Assembly: GCA_013002375.1 (NCBI GenBank)
Contig: JABDJW010000008.1
Span: 1 to 11,496 of the forward strand
Source of the DNA: Acidimicrobiales bacterium
Lineage (GTDB): Bacteria > Actinomycetota > Acidimicrobiia > Acidimicrobiales > SHLQ01
Direction: 5' to 3'
DNA: 11,496 bases
The notes beneath the pieces were generated by a model. It saw only the letters and a list, made by a program, of their open reading frames with translations, was not told where the DNA came from and searched no databases. A program made the position numbers and the translations under genes. Of this stretch, positions 6,796 through 11,496 are shown piece after piece; the first letter of the stretch is position 1, and each line of letters opens with the position of its first letter.

Positions 6796-7074
6796 CTAGG
6801 CGAACTTCAGCAGAATGAAGACCACGAAGCCGATCAGGGCCAGGGCTTCGGTGAAGGCAATGCCGAGGAACATGGTGGTTTGCACCTGGCCGGCCGATTC
6901 GGGCTGGCGGGCCATGGCCTGTACGGCCTGGCCGACGAGGTAGCCGATGCCGATGCCGGGACCAATGGCGGCGAGGCCATAGGCAAAGCCGGCACTGCTG
7001 GCCGCGTCGGCGGCCTTCTGCGCATCGGCGTCGAGCTGGGCCAGCACCTGGGCGGCGGCGGTAATGCTGCTCAT
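6796..7074 (-). CDS. atpE: F1Fo ATP synthase c subunit (proton-type rotor ring)
   Basis: This 92-residue hydrophobic hairpin forms the rotor ring. It has helix 1 with the glycine-rich GPGIGIGY at 38-45, the polar loop ARQPE at 55-59, and helix 2 with the ion-carrying Glu76 in LGIAFTEALAL. By alignment to the Ilyobacter sodium-type ring, the sodium-ligating Gln is Ile42 here and the Ser after the Glu is Ala77, so the site looks proton-specific. The N-terminus is about 15-20 residues longer than typical and polar/Ala-rich (residues 1-28). No alternative start exists in this stretch. It has the longest leader in the operon (96 nt after atpB), with a hairpin and an AGGAGAAAGC ribosome site, fitting the need for many copies. 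Confidence 0.98.
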   Translation of the reverse strand: MSSITAAAQVLAQLDADAQKAADAASSAGFAYGLAAIGPGIGIGYLVGQAVQAMARQPESAGQVQTTMFLGIAFTEALALIGFVVFILLKFA

Positions 7075-7079
7075 TGGAA

Positions 7080-7089
7080 GCTTTCTCCT
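7080..7089 (-). promoter_or_regulatory. Ribosome binding site of atpE, same 10-mer as atpD
   Basis: The minus strand reads AGGAGAAAGC with the AGGAG core 10 nt before the ATG, set in an A-rich stretch (ACCCAAAT before it). In Escherichia coli an A/U-rich region upstream of atpE is a known translation enhancer; this could be a counterpart, by inference. Confidence 0.75.
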
Positions 7090-7101
7090 ATTTGGGTTTC
7101 G

Positions 7102-7120
7102 CGCCGCTTCGACTGCGGCG
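7102..7120 (-). promoter_or_regulatory. Hairpin in the atpB-atpE gap
   Basis: CGCCGC (7120-7115 on the minus strand) pairs with GCGGCG (7107-7102) around a 7-nt loop. It sits between the atpB stop and the atpE ribosome site, with an A-rich unpaired stretch between. There is no T-run after it, so it is not an evident terminator. A role in mRNA stability or in presenting the atpE ribosome site is inference. Confidence 0.5.
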
Positions 7121-7170
7121 ACATCTGTTGTCTATGGACGAATGGTTTGCTGCGAACGGGGTGCGAGCAC

Positions 7171-7932
7171 TCAGTGGGCCGGGTGGAGGGCACCACCGAT
7201 GTACACGCCGGTGAGGATGGTGAACACGAAGGCCTGGAGCAGGGCGACGCCGATCTCGAAGGCGGTGAGCCCGACCAGCATCGGGAAGGTGAGCGCTTCG
7301 ACGGCGAGCAACGGGCCGGTCTGCCAAAGGGCGATGCACAGCACCGAGAAGGTCACCAGCAGGATGTGGCCGGCCAACATGTTGGCGAAGAGCCGCACCG
7401 CGTGGCTGAACGGCCGGATGAGGAAGTTCGAGAGGAACTCGATCGGGGTCACCAGGATGTACAGGGCCTTGGGCACGCCGGGTGGGAACAGCAGCTCCTT
7501 GATGTAGCCGAGACCATGATTCTTGACGCCGACGAAGATCCACAAGGCGTACACCGTCAGGGCCAGCACCAATGGCCCGGCCATGCGGGCGTTGGCCGGC
7601 ATGTGGAACATCGGGATGACCTCGAACAGGTTGCCGATGGCGATGAAGAAGAACAGCGAGAGCAGGAACGGCACGTAGCGCATGCCGTCCGGGCCGATCG
7701 TGGGCATGACGATCTGCTCTTCGATGAACTCGATCGAGGTCTCGGCCAGGTTGCGGGCCCCCTGCGGCACCAGGCTCTTCTGGCCCCGGGCCGCGAAGAA
7801 CAGCCCGATCGGCACGGCGGCGGCGATCAACATCTCCAACGCAATCTTGTTGAAACCGATACCCCAGGCGCCGGGCCAGATGACCAGGTTCTCGACCGAG
7901 GGGAACTCGAGTGCGGCGATCACGAAACTCAC
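7171..7932 (-). CDS. atpB: F1Fo ATP synthase a subunit
   Basis: This 253-residue membrane protein is the stator a subunit that provides the two proton half-channels against the c ring. The hallmark is RPFSHAVRLFANMLAGH, with Arg180 as the essential arginine, followed near the C-terminus by FEIGVALLQAFVFTIL, which contains the partner Gln. About five to six hydrophobic helices are visible (around 30-47, 87-106, 117-135, 157-172, 185-203, 215-245). The start is GTG at 7932; it overlaps the upstream atpI stop as GTGA, and AAGGAG lies about 10 nt upstream. The length is typical. After its stop a 96-nt gap leads to atpE. Identification is secure. Confidence 0.97.
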   Translation of the reverse strand: MSFVIAALEFPSVENLVIWPGAWGIGFNKIALEMLIAAAVPIGLFFAARGQKSLVPQGARNLAETSIEFIEEQIVMPTIGPDGMRYVPFLLSLFFFIAIGNLFEVIPMFHMPANARMAGPLVLALTVYALWIFVGVKNHGLGYIKELLFPPGVPKALYILVTPIEFLSNFLIRPFSHAVRLFANMLAGHILLVTFSVLCIALWQTGPLLAVEALTFPMLVGLTAFEIGVALLQAFVFTILTGVYIGGALHPAH

Positions 7933-8435
7933 GAGGGAGTCGCTCCTTCAGAGGAATTGCGGTTGGTGTGCGGATTCGCAGTGTGGCGAATCGACGGGGA
8001 TGTCGGCTTGAGGCCCGGGTGCGCAAGCGACGAGGAGACGTAGCGCATTTCCCAGAACAACAGACCGAGATGACTGACGATGATGGTGAGGCCCAGCGGT
8101 ACGAGCCGAACCCAGGATGCGTCCTTCACCAGCCAGACTGCGGCGAAGATGAAGGCCAGCCGGAAAAGATAGCCGAACAGCGCCGCCGCGCCCATGAGGG
8201 CGAAAGAAATTCTCGACGCGGCGGAAAGCACGTATGCCGCGATGGCGAAGTTGATGAGGATGAGGGCCAACCCGTAGGCGACCGACCAGGCCCCTTCGGT
8301 CTGCCAACCGACCGCACCGAGGCCGATCAGAACCGGAGCGATGATGAGCCCGCGCCGCACGAGATCGCGGGCGATGGCGGCGACCGGCGCCGGACCTTCG
8401 AGACGACCGAAGGCGTCGGGGTTGGTCGCGGTCAT
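7929..8435 (-). CDS. atpI: AtpI-like ATP synthase accessory membrane protein
   Basis: This 168-residue protein has four predicted membrane helices (about 29-44, 50-70, 77-103, 109-128), a soluble N-terminus of about 28 residues and a polar Ser/Pro/Asn-rich tail from 134. This topology and its place directly before atpB match AtpI, a non-stoichiometric protein that helps assemble the c ring in several bacteria. The open frame extends upstream to 8870, but that part is an out-of-frame shadow of the preceding gene. The ATG at 8435 is chosen because it overlaps the upstream stop as ATGA and has GAGG 7 nt before it. Its stop overlaps the atpB GTG. The sequence itself is divergent, so the name rests on topology and context. 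Confidence 0.8.
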   Translation of the reverse strand: MTATNPDAFGRLEGPAPVAAIARDLVRRGLIIAPVLIGLGAVGWQTEGAWSVAYGLALILINFAIAAYVLSAASRISFALMGAAALFGYLFRLAFIFAAVWLVKDASWVRLVPLGLTIIVSHLGLLFWEMRYVSSSLAHPGLKPTSPSIRHTANPHTNRNSSEGATPS

Positions 8436-8719
8436 CGGTGTGCCTCGGTGGCCGCCAGATCGGCTTCGGCCGCGGCCCGTCGGGCCTGCGCTTGCTCGAG
8501 GGCAAGATCCATCTGGTACCGATAGGTGAACACGATCTTCACGATGACCCCGACCAGCGCGAGCACGGCGAGGGTGATGACGAAGATCGGTGTGGTGTCG
8601 AGTCGGCGATCGATCCACCAGCCGAGGAGCCCGAACAGCAAGGGCGACAGGGTCAGTTCGAACCCACCGTGGCCTCGCCACAGCGCGTTGTTGACCTCGC
8701 TCCATTGCGATTCGCTCAC
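8432..8719 (-). CDS. atpZ: AtpZ-like small ATP synthase accessory protein, first gene of the operon
   Basis: This is a 95-residue protein with two membrane helices (about 20-36 and 44-66) joined by GWWIDRRLDTTP. That pattern (hydrophobic helix ending in a Gly/Trp run, then D-R/K-R-L and a short polar turn) is typical of the AtpZ family found at the head of F-ATPase operons; AtpZ works with AtpI. A charged Ala/Glu helix follows (70-95). A longer in-frame start at 8827 is rejected because it would overlap the operon promoter and has no ribosome site. GTG at 8719 is chosen because GGAGC lies 9 nt upstream and the N-terminus then reads MSESQWSEVNNALWRG. It overlaps atpI by 4 nt. Confidence 0.78.
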   Translation of the reverse strand: MSESQWSEVNNALWRGHGGFELTLSPLLFGLLGWWIDRRLDTTPIFVITLAVLALVGVIVKIVFTYRYQMDLALEQAQARRAAAEADLAATEAHR

Positions 8720-8737
8720 TCGACAGCTGCTCCGGTT

Positions 8738-8757
8738 GGAAAACTTCAGCGTTTTCC
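8738..8757 (-). promoter_or_regulatory. Hairpin in the ATP synthase operon leader
   Basis: On the minus strand GGAAAAC (8757-8751) pairs with GTTTTCC (8744-8738) around a 6-nt loop, a perfect 7-bp stem ending 4 nt before the GGAGC ribosome site of the first gene. It lies within the leader of about 73 nt predicted from the promoter. It may influence initiation or mRNA stability; this is inference. Confidence 0.45.
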
Positions 8758-8798
8758 GTCGACACGGCGGGAAGCGCCGCGCTTGTGAATGTCTTCGC

Positions 8799-8827
8799 AA
8801 TGTAGGCCGACCACTCCCCCGCTGCAA
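8799..8827 (-). promoter_or_regulatory. Predicted promoter of the ATP synthase operon
   Basis: On the minus strand TTGCAG (8827-8822) and TACATT (8804-8799) are separated by exactly 17 bp, a good housekeeping-sigma arrangement (4 of 6 matches in each hexamer, including the key TTG and TA...T positions). Transcription would start near 8792, giving a leader of about 73 nt before the GTG at 8719. The nearest palindrome of the repeat cluster ends only 16 bp upstream of the -35. Confidence 0.6.
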
Positions 8828-8843
8828 ACATGGGCGACGTTCT

Positions 8844-8912
8844 TTTTGGGGTCAGACCCCAAAACGCCAATCGGGGTCAGACCCCGAAAGCCGGATCGGG
8901 GTCAGACCCCGA
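8844..8912. repeat. Palindrome cluster 1: three GGGGTCAGACCCC copies, 25-bp period
   Basis: Perfect 13-bp cores lie at 8848-8860, 8873-8885 and 8898-8910, so starts are exactly 25 bp apart. Each core is an inverted repeat with a single central base. Symmetry extends to 21 bp in the copy nearest the ATP synthase promoter (8844-8864, T4/A4 arms) and to 17 bp in the other two (TC/GA arms). The 12-bp spacers differ (AAAACGCCAATC, GAAAGCCGGATC). On the minus strand these copies are not followed by T-runs, unlike cluster 2. The cluster begins 16 bp after the stop of the lipoprotein hydrolase gene and ends 16 bp before the -35 of the ATP synthase promoter. Confidence 0.95.
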
Positions 8913-8927
8913 AACCGAAAGCCGGGT

Positions 8928-10178
8928 CTACCGCTCGGGGATGGCGGGGGGCGGGTTGTGGGCGAAGTCCCAGAGCAGGACACCGATGCCGTCGAGGCCG
9001 GCCTCCGAACTCACTTGCCAGATCGGGAATCGACGGCCGAAGCGGCGCGCCACCGAGGTCGCGCTGCTGAACCTGCTGTTGCCATGCCACGCCAAGATGC
9101 CGACGCCGGGCTCCCGTAGCTCGAACAACCGCGTGGCAGCCGGCCAATACCCCCGGGTGATGCCGGTCTGCTCCGTTTGATGCCCGGACACCTCGCCGAC
9201 GACGACGGCCACGCCGACGGCGTGCGCGGCGTCGAAGTACTCGGCGACGTCGTACTCGGCCCATCGTTCGTAGACGTGTACCGAGTACAGGAGGTTCTCG
9301 TACTTCTCGTTCAGCTGCGGCCCATAGGTGATCACCGCCGACTGGCCGAGCTCGAACTCGCCGGTGCCTTTCCCCTGACCCCAGTGGGTGTCGTCGAGCA
9401 CGACGATGGCGTCGGAATAGTCTCGGATTGCCTCGATCACCGGCACGTGCCACTGCACCCAGGCGTCGTCCTCGGTGACCAAGGCCTTGTTGAGATTGAG
9501 GTGGTAGGCCGACTGGTCGACCTTGCCGCCGGGTTCGTTGTGCGGGTTGAACCAAACGCAGCTGTTGTCGGCCCACCGCTCGGCGATGCCGGACATGCCG
9601 GCGGTGACTATGGCGATCTCTTGGTCGGTGGGATCGAAGCCGGTGCCCGACGAGTGGTTCTCGAGCATCACGACGATGCCGTTGCGGGTCAGCAGTTCGA
9701 TGAGGCGGTCGAGTTCGGGGTCGATCCAGATGTTGGGATCGAGTTCGGAATTGAGGTTGAGCCGGACGGTATTGATCTGCCAGTTGTCGACCAGGTTGGC
9801 GGCCCCCAGCTGGGTGAGGCCGACCGACGACGAGTTCTCCCAGAAGGCGTTCTCGCCCTCGTACACGCCGCCGGTCAGGTTGATGCCGACCGGCAGGAAG
9901 GGCTCGCCCAAGGGGTCGATGATCGCCAACGTCTCGGGGTCGATGCGGAACGGCCCGGCTTCGCAATAGGCCGGCGGCGCAGCGGTGGTCGTGGTCGGCA
10001 CGACGGCCTCGGTTGTCGGCGGCGGCACCGGGTCGGCCGGGTCGATGGGCTGGGCTGTGCCGACCGACGACCGAGGTTGGTCCGGATCGCCGGCCGCCTC
10101 GTTCGGCGTGGACGAACAAGCGGCGACCAGCAGCAGTACGGCGAGAAGTGCTCCGCCCATCGACCGAACTCGTGTCAC
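8928..10178 (-). CDS. GH5-like glycoside hydrolase, secreted lipoprotein
   Basis: This 416-residue protein is a predicted surface-anchored glycosidase. Residues 1-20 form a signal peptide ending in lipobox LVAAC, with Cys21 as the lipidation site. Residues 22-70 are a Pro/Thr/Ala-rich linker, and about 73-416 are the catalytic domain. Clan GH-A / GH5 motifs appear in order: NTVRLNLN (136-143), MLENH (171-175), WFNPHNEPGG with acid/base Glu215, YSVHVYERW (298-306), VVVGEVSGH with nucleophile Glu329, and GILAWHGNS (360-368). Cys72 and Cys207 are the only other cysteines and are shared with the paralogue upstream, suggesting a disulfide. The C-terminus has a shared W-D-x-A-H-N motif. Substrate (beta-glucan, mannan or other) cannot be told. 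The GTG start is supported by AGGAG at a short 5-nt spacing and by the intact signal peptide. It lies between the two palindrome clusters. Confidence 0.88.
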   Translation of the reverse strand: MTRVRSMGGALLAVLLLVAACSSTPNEAAGDPDQPRSSVGTAQPIDPADPVPPPTTEAVVPTTTTAAPPAYCEAGPFRIDPETLAIIDPLGEPFLPVGINLTGGVYEGENAFWENSSSVGLTQLGAANLVDNWQINTVRLNLNSELDPNIWIDPELDRLIELLTRNGIVVMLENHSSGTGFDPTDQEIAIVTAGMSGIAERWADNSCVWFNPHNEPGGKVDQSAYHLNLNKALVTEDDAWVQWHVPVIEAIRDYSDAIVVLDDTHWGQGKGTGEFELGQSAVITYGPQLNEKYENLLYSVHVYERWAEYDVAEYFDAAHAVGVAVVVGEVSGHQTEQTGITRGYWPAATRLFELREPGVGILAWHGNSRFSSATSVARRFGRRFPIWQVSSEAGLDGIGVLLWDFAHNPPPAIPER

Positions 10179-10201
10179 ACCTTCTCCTACGCCGAAGCCT
10201 C

Positions 10202-10207
10202 AGTATA
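10202..10207 (-). promoter_or_regulatory. Possible -10 element of the lipoprotein hydrolase gene
   Basis: The minus strand reads TATACT (5 of 6 to consensus), placing the transcript start near 10195 and leaving a leader of about 17 nt to the GTG. No good -35 lies at 16-19 bp (GTCAGC or GGTCAG), so an activator may be needed. A small inverted repeat, GCGGC-n4-GCCGC at 10213-10226, falls in the expected spacer and could bind a regulator or be chance. Confidence 0.4.
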
Positions 10208-10260
10208 CGGATGCGGCCCGAGCCGCTGACCGCACCATCCGCCAGCCTTCAACCAAAGGT

Positions 10261-10373
10261 TTACTCTGACCCCATTTTCAAAAAAGGGGTCAGACCCCGA
10301 GACCGAAAAAGGGGTCAGACCCCGAGGCCGAAAAAGGGGTCAGACCCCGAGAGCGAAAAAGGGGTCAGACCCC
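10261..10373. repeat. Palindrome cluster 2: four exact plus one degenerate copy, 25-bp period
   Basis: Exact GGGGTCAGACCCC cores lie at 10286-10298, 10311-10323, 10336-10348 and 10361-10373, with starts exactly 25 bp apart. The spacers between them are near-identical (GAGACCGAAAAA, GAGGCCGAAAAA, GAGAGCGAAAAA). One period further on, 10261-10273 keeps only the TCTGACCCC end, a degenerate copy in the same phase. The core and the period are those of cluster 1, but the spacers are different. The cluster starts 12 bp after the stop of the upstream hydrolase gene. Confidence 0.95.
10281..10373 (-). terminator. Serial terminator-like hairpins after the upstream hydrolase gene
   Basis: Read on the minus strand, each of the four exact palindromes is followed at once by TTTTT or TTTTTT, for example GGGGTCTGACCCCTTTTT. 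Each can form a 4-5 bp GC stem with a 3-5 nt loop, followed by a U-run, that is, a short intrinsic terminator repeated four times in 93 bp. Stems are short, so single-copy efficiency may be low and repetition could compensate. On the plus strand no T-run follows, so the activity would be directional. The structure is seen; termination is inferred. Confidence 0.55.
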
Positions 10374-10385
10374 GGGAGCGCTGGG

Positions 10386-11496
10386 TTAGGGCCGCGCGCT
10401 GGGGAGGTTGTGCGCCCAGTCCCAGTGAAGACGGCCCGACGCTTCGGTCTGGCTCCGTTCGGTGACATCCCACACCGGCACCCGCTGGCCGAAGTTGATC
10501 CCCACCGACATGCCGCTCGTGTAGCGAACGTTGGCGTGCCACAGCAAGATGCCGACCCCACGGGGCGCCATCGCATACAACGCCTGGGACGTCGGCCAGT
10601 AGTTCTGGGTGTACCACGGGCCTTCGGTCGGGTGACCACCGGTCTCGCCCACGACGAGGGTCAAGCCCTTGGCGTGCGCCGCATCGATGAACGACCGCAT
10701 ATCGGCGGAGTTGCCGCCCCATCGGTCGTAGAAGTGGATCGAATAGAGCAGGTTGTCGTACGCCACGTTCAGCCGCTCGCCGTAGGCGAGAATCGCCGAG
10801 TGATCGGGGTTGTAGTTGTTCCCGGCCCGCCCCTGCCCGAAGTGGGTGTCATCGAGCACGACGACCGCATTCGACTCGGCGCGGATCGCATCGATCACCG
10901 GCGTGTGCCAGTCGACCCAGGCGTCGTCGTTCGTCACCGATGCGCTGTTCACGTGGTAGGTCGAGACGTTCAGCTTGCCGCCCGGCTCGTTGTAGGGGTT
11001 GAACCACACGCACGGGTTGTTCTTCCAGCGCCGGGCGAGGGTGCGAAAGCCGTTCACGGTCGTCTGAATCTGGCCTGCCGTCGGGTCGAGACCGGTGCCG
11101 TAGGGGTGATTCTCGATCATGGCGACGATGCCGTGATCGGTGAGGAGGCCAATGACCCGATCGAGCTCGCCGTCAATCCAGATATTCGGATTCACCGACG
11201 AGTTGATGTTGATCCGGATCGTGTTGACGTTCCAGTTCGCGATCATGCGCTCGACGTCTGCGGCGAACATGTCCTCGGCGGCTGATGCCTCGAAGAACGC
11301 ATTGTCATCGTGGGTGCCGGCCGAAAGGTTGAAACCGCTGGGCAAGAAGGCGGCCCCGGATGGATCGAAGATCGTCGCGGTACTCTCGTCGATCCGGAAC
11401 GAACCGCTTGCGCAGCGATTCGAGTTGGAAACGGGAGGCTGCGTCGCTGGCGGCTGGGTAGCTGGCGGCTGGGTAGCTGGCGGCTGGGTAGCTGGC
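10386..11496 (-). CDS. GH5-like glycoside hydrolase, paralogue (5' end outside window)
   Basis: The open frame enters at the window edge and gives 369 visible residues before a TAA, with no signal peptide in view. The first 20 visible residues are four PATQP units (linker), then a catalytic domain closely similar to the downstream lipoprotein hydrolase: CASGSFRIDESTATIFDP against CEAGPFRIDPETLAIIDP, shared NPNIWID-ELDR, acid/base Glu170 (visible numbering) in WFNPYNEPGG, YSIHFYDRW, nucleophile Glu284 in LVVGETGGH, GILLWHANV, and the C-terminal W-D-W-A-H-N. Its only two cysteines (28 and 162) match the pair in the paralogue. An internal TTG at 11345 could be called as a start but would cut off conserved domain residues. 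A secreted or anchored polysaccharide hydrolase is likely. The substrate is unknown. Confidence 0.87.
   Translation of the reverse strand, partial: PATQPPATQPPATQPPATQPPVSNSNRCASGSFRIDESTATIFDPSGAAFLPSGFNLSAGTHDDNAFFEASAAEDMFAADVERMIANWNVNTIRININSSVNPNIWIDGELDRVIGLLTDHGIVAMIENHPYGTGLDPTAGQIQTTVNGFRTLARRWKNNPCVWFNPYNEPGGKLNVSTYHVNSASVTNDDAWVDWHTPVIDAIRAESNAVVVLDDTHFGQGRAGNNYNPDHSAILAYGERLNVAYDNLLYSIHFYDRWGGNSADMRSFIDAAHAKGLTLVVGETGGHPTEGPWYTQNYWPTSQALYAMAPRGVGILLWHANVRYTSGMSVGINFGQRVPVWDVTERSQTEASGRLHWDWAHNLPSARP
11436..11496. repeat. 15-bp coding minisatellite (PATQP linker)
   Basis: The plus strand has three exact units of CGGCTGGGTAGCTGG at 11451-11465, 11466-11480 and 11481-11495, preceded by a diverged unit at 11436-11450, and it continues past the window edge. 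Read in frame on the minus strand each unit encodes PATQP. Since 15 is a multiple of three, changes in copy number would lengthen or shorten the linker without frameshift. Confidence 0.9.

Larger units (their letters stand above)
8720..8927. other. Intergenic region between the lipoprotein hydrolase and the ATP synthase operon
   Basis: This 208-bp stretch holds, in transcription order, palindrome cluster 1, the ATP synthase promoter and the leader with its hairpin. Reading frames that cross it are shadows; no protein-coding gene is seen in it. It also has a small inverted repeat AAGCG-CCG-CGCTT near 8772-8784 in the leader just after the predicted transcript start. Confidence 0.6.

Noticed and set aside
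6880..8043. A 387-codon plus-strand frame antisense to atpE, atpB and the end of atpI
   Set aside because: Composition (Gly/Glu/Asp/His/Arg) is that of an antisense shadow of membrane proteins, and it spans several real gene boundaries.
8436..8870. Upstream in-frame extension of the atpI frame to 313 codons
   Set aside because: The extra part is an Arg/Pro-rich out-of-frame reading of atpZ and the promoter; the ATG at 8435 has a ribosome site and an ATGA overlap.
8902..10119. A 405-codon minus-strand frame overlapping the lipoprotein hydrolase in another frame
   Set aside because: It is Arg/Gly/His-rich with no domain, while the overlapping frame has a signal peptide and both catalytic glutamates.
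8844..10373. CRISPR array
   Set aside because: Repeats are 13 bp with 12-bp spacers that are similar to each other in cluster 2, far too short for CRISPR, and no cas gene is present.
10340..10722. Short minus-strand frames crossing palindrome cluster 2 and the hydrolase 3' end
   Set aside because: They translate the repeats into repeated short peptides and overlap a well supported catalytic domain in another frame.
1..11496. tRNA or rRNA genes
   Set aside because: No cloverleaf with the T-loop GGTTCGAATCC-type motif and no rRNA core sequence was recognised by eye on either strand.

Overview
The window carries a complete F1Fo ATP synthase operon, read entirely on the minus strand, and two tandem secreted glycoside hydrolases lie upstream of it. 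Every convincing gene is on the minus strand, so biological order runs from high to low coordinates. The DNA is GC-rich. A DivIVA-domain gene, abundant GTG starts and the style of the ATP synthase subunits suggest a high-GC actinobacterium. Separate b, b' and delta genes (not the mycobacterial b-delta fusion) would fit a deep-branching class such as Acidimicrobiia. That placement is inference and could not be checked here.

Upstream end (11496 to 8928): two paralogous GH5-like hydrolases follow each other. The first (10386-11496) runs off the window inside a repeated PATQP linker. The second (8928-10178) is complete and has a lipoprotein signal, so it is probably anchored on the cell surface. 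Both keep the NEP acid/base Glu, the VVGE nucleophile Glu and a matching pair of cysteines. Each gene is followed within about 20 bp by a cluster of the palindrome GGGGTCAGACCCC set at an exact 25-bp period: four copies plus one degenerate copy at 10261-10373, and three copies at 8844-8912. In the downstream cluster of the first gene, four copies read on the minus strand are each directly followed by T5, like a row of intrinsic terminators.

Central region (8827 to 436): a good promoter (TTGCAG-N17-TACATT) lies only 16 bp from the last palindrome and drives atpZ-like, atpI, atpB (a), atpE (c), atpF (b), a second b-type gene (b'), atpH (delta), atpA (alpha), atpG (gamma), atpD (beta) and atpC (epsilon). 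AtpZ/AtpI are assembly or accessory membrane proteins. Subunits a and c10-15 make the proton path, b, b' and delta the stator, alpha3-beta3 the catalytic head, and gamma-epsilon the rotor. The c subunit has proton-type, not sodium-type, residues. Most single-copy subunits are joined by overlapping or near-touching stop/start codons. The multi-copy subunits c, alpha and beta each have a 63-96 nt intercistronic leader with a purine-rich AGGA(G)AAAG ribosome site. This looks like stoichiometry control written into the operon. Alpha has an acidic C-terminal tail and gamma a His-rich 37-residue C-terminal extension, both unusual.

Downstream end (435 to 1): a 199-bp gap without a clear operon terminator, then the start of a DivIVA-domain protein truncated by the window edge. 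The most unusual signals are the 25-bp palindrome arrays, the gamma extension, and the shared leader signature of the c, alpha and beta genes.
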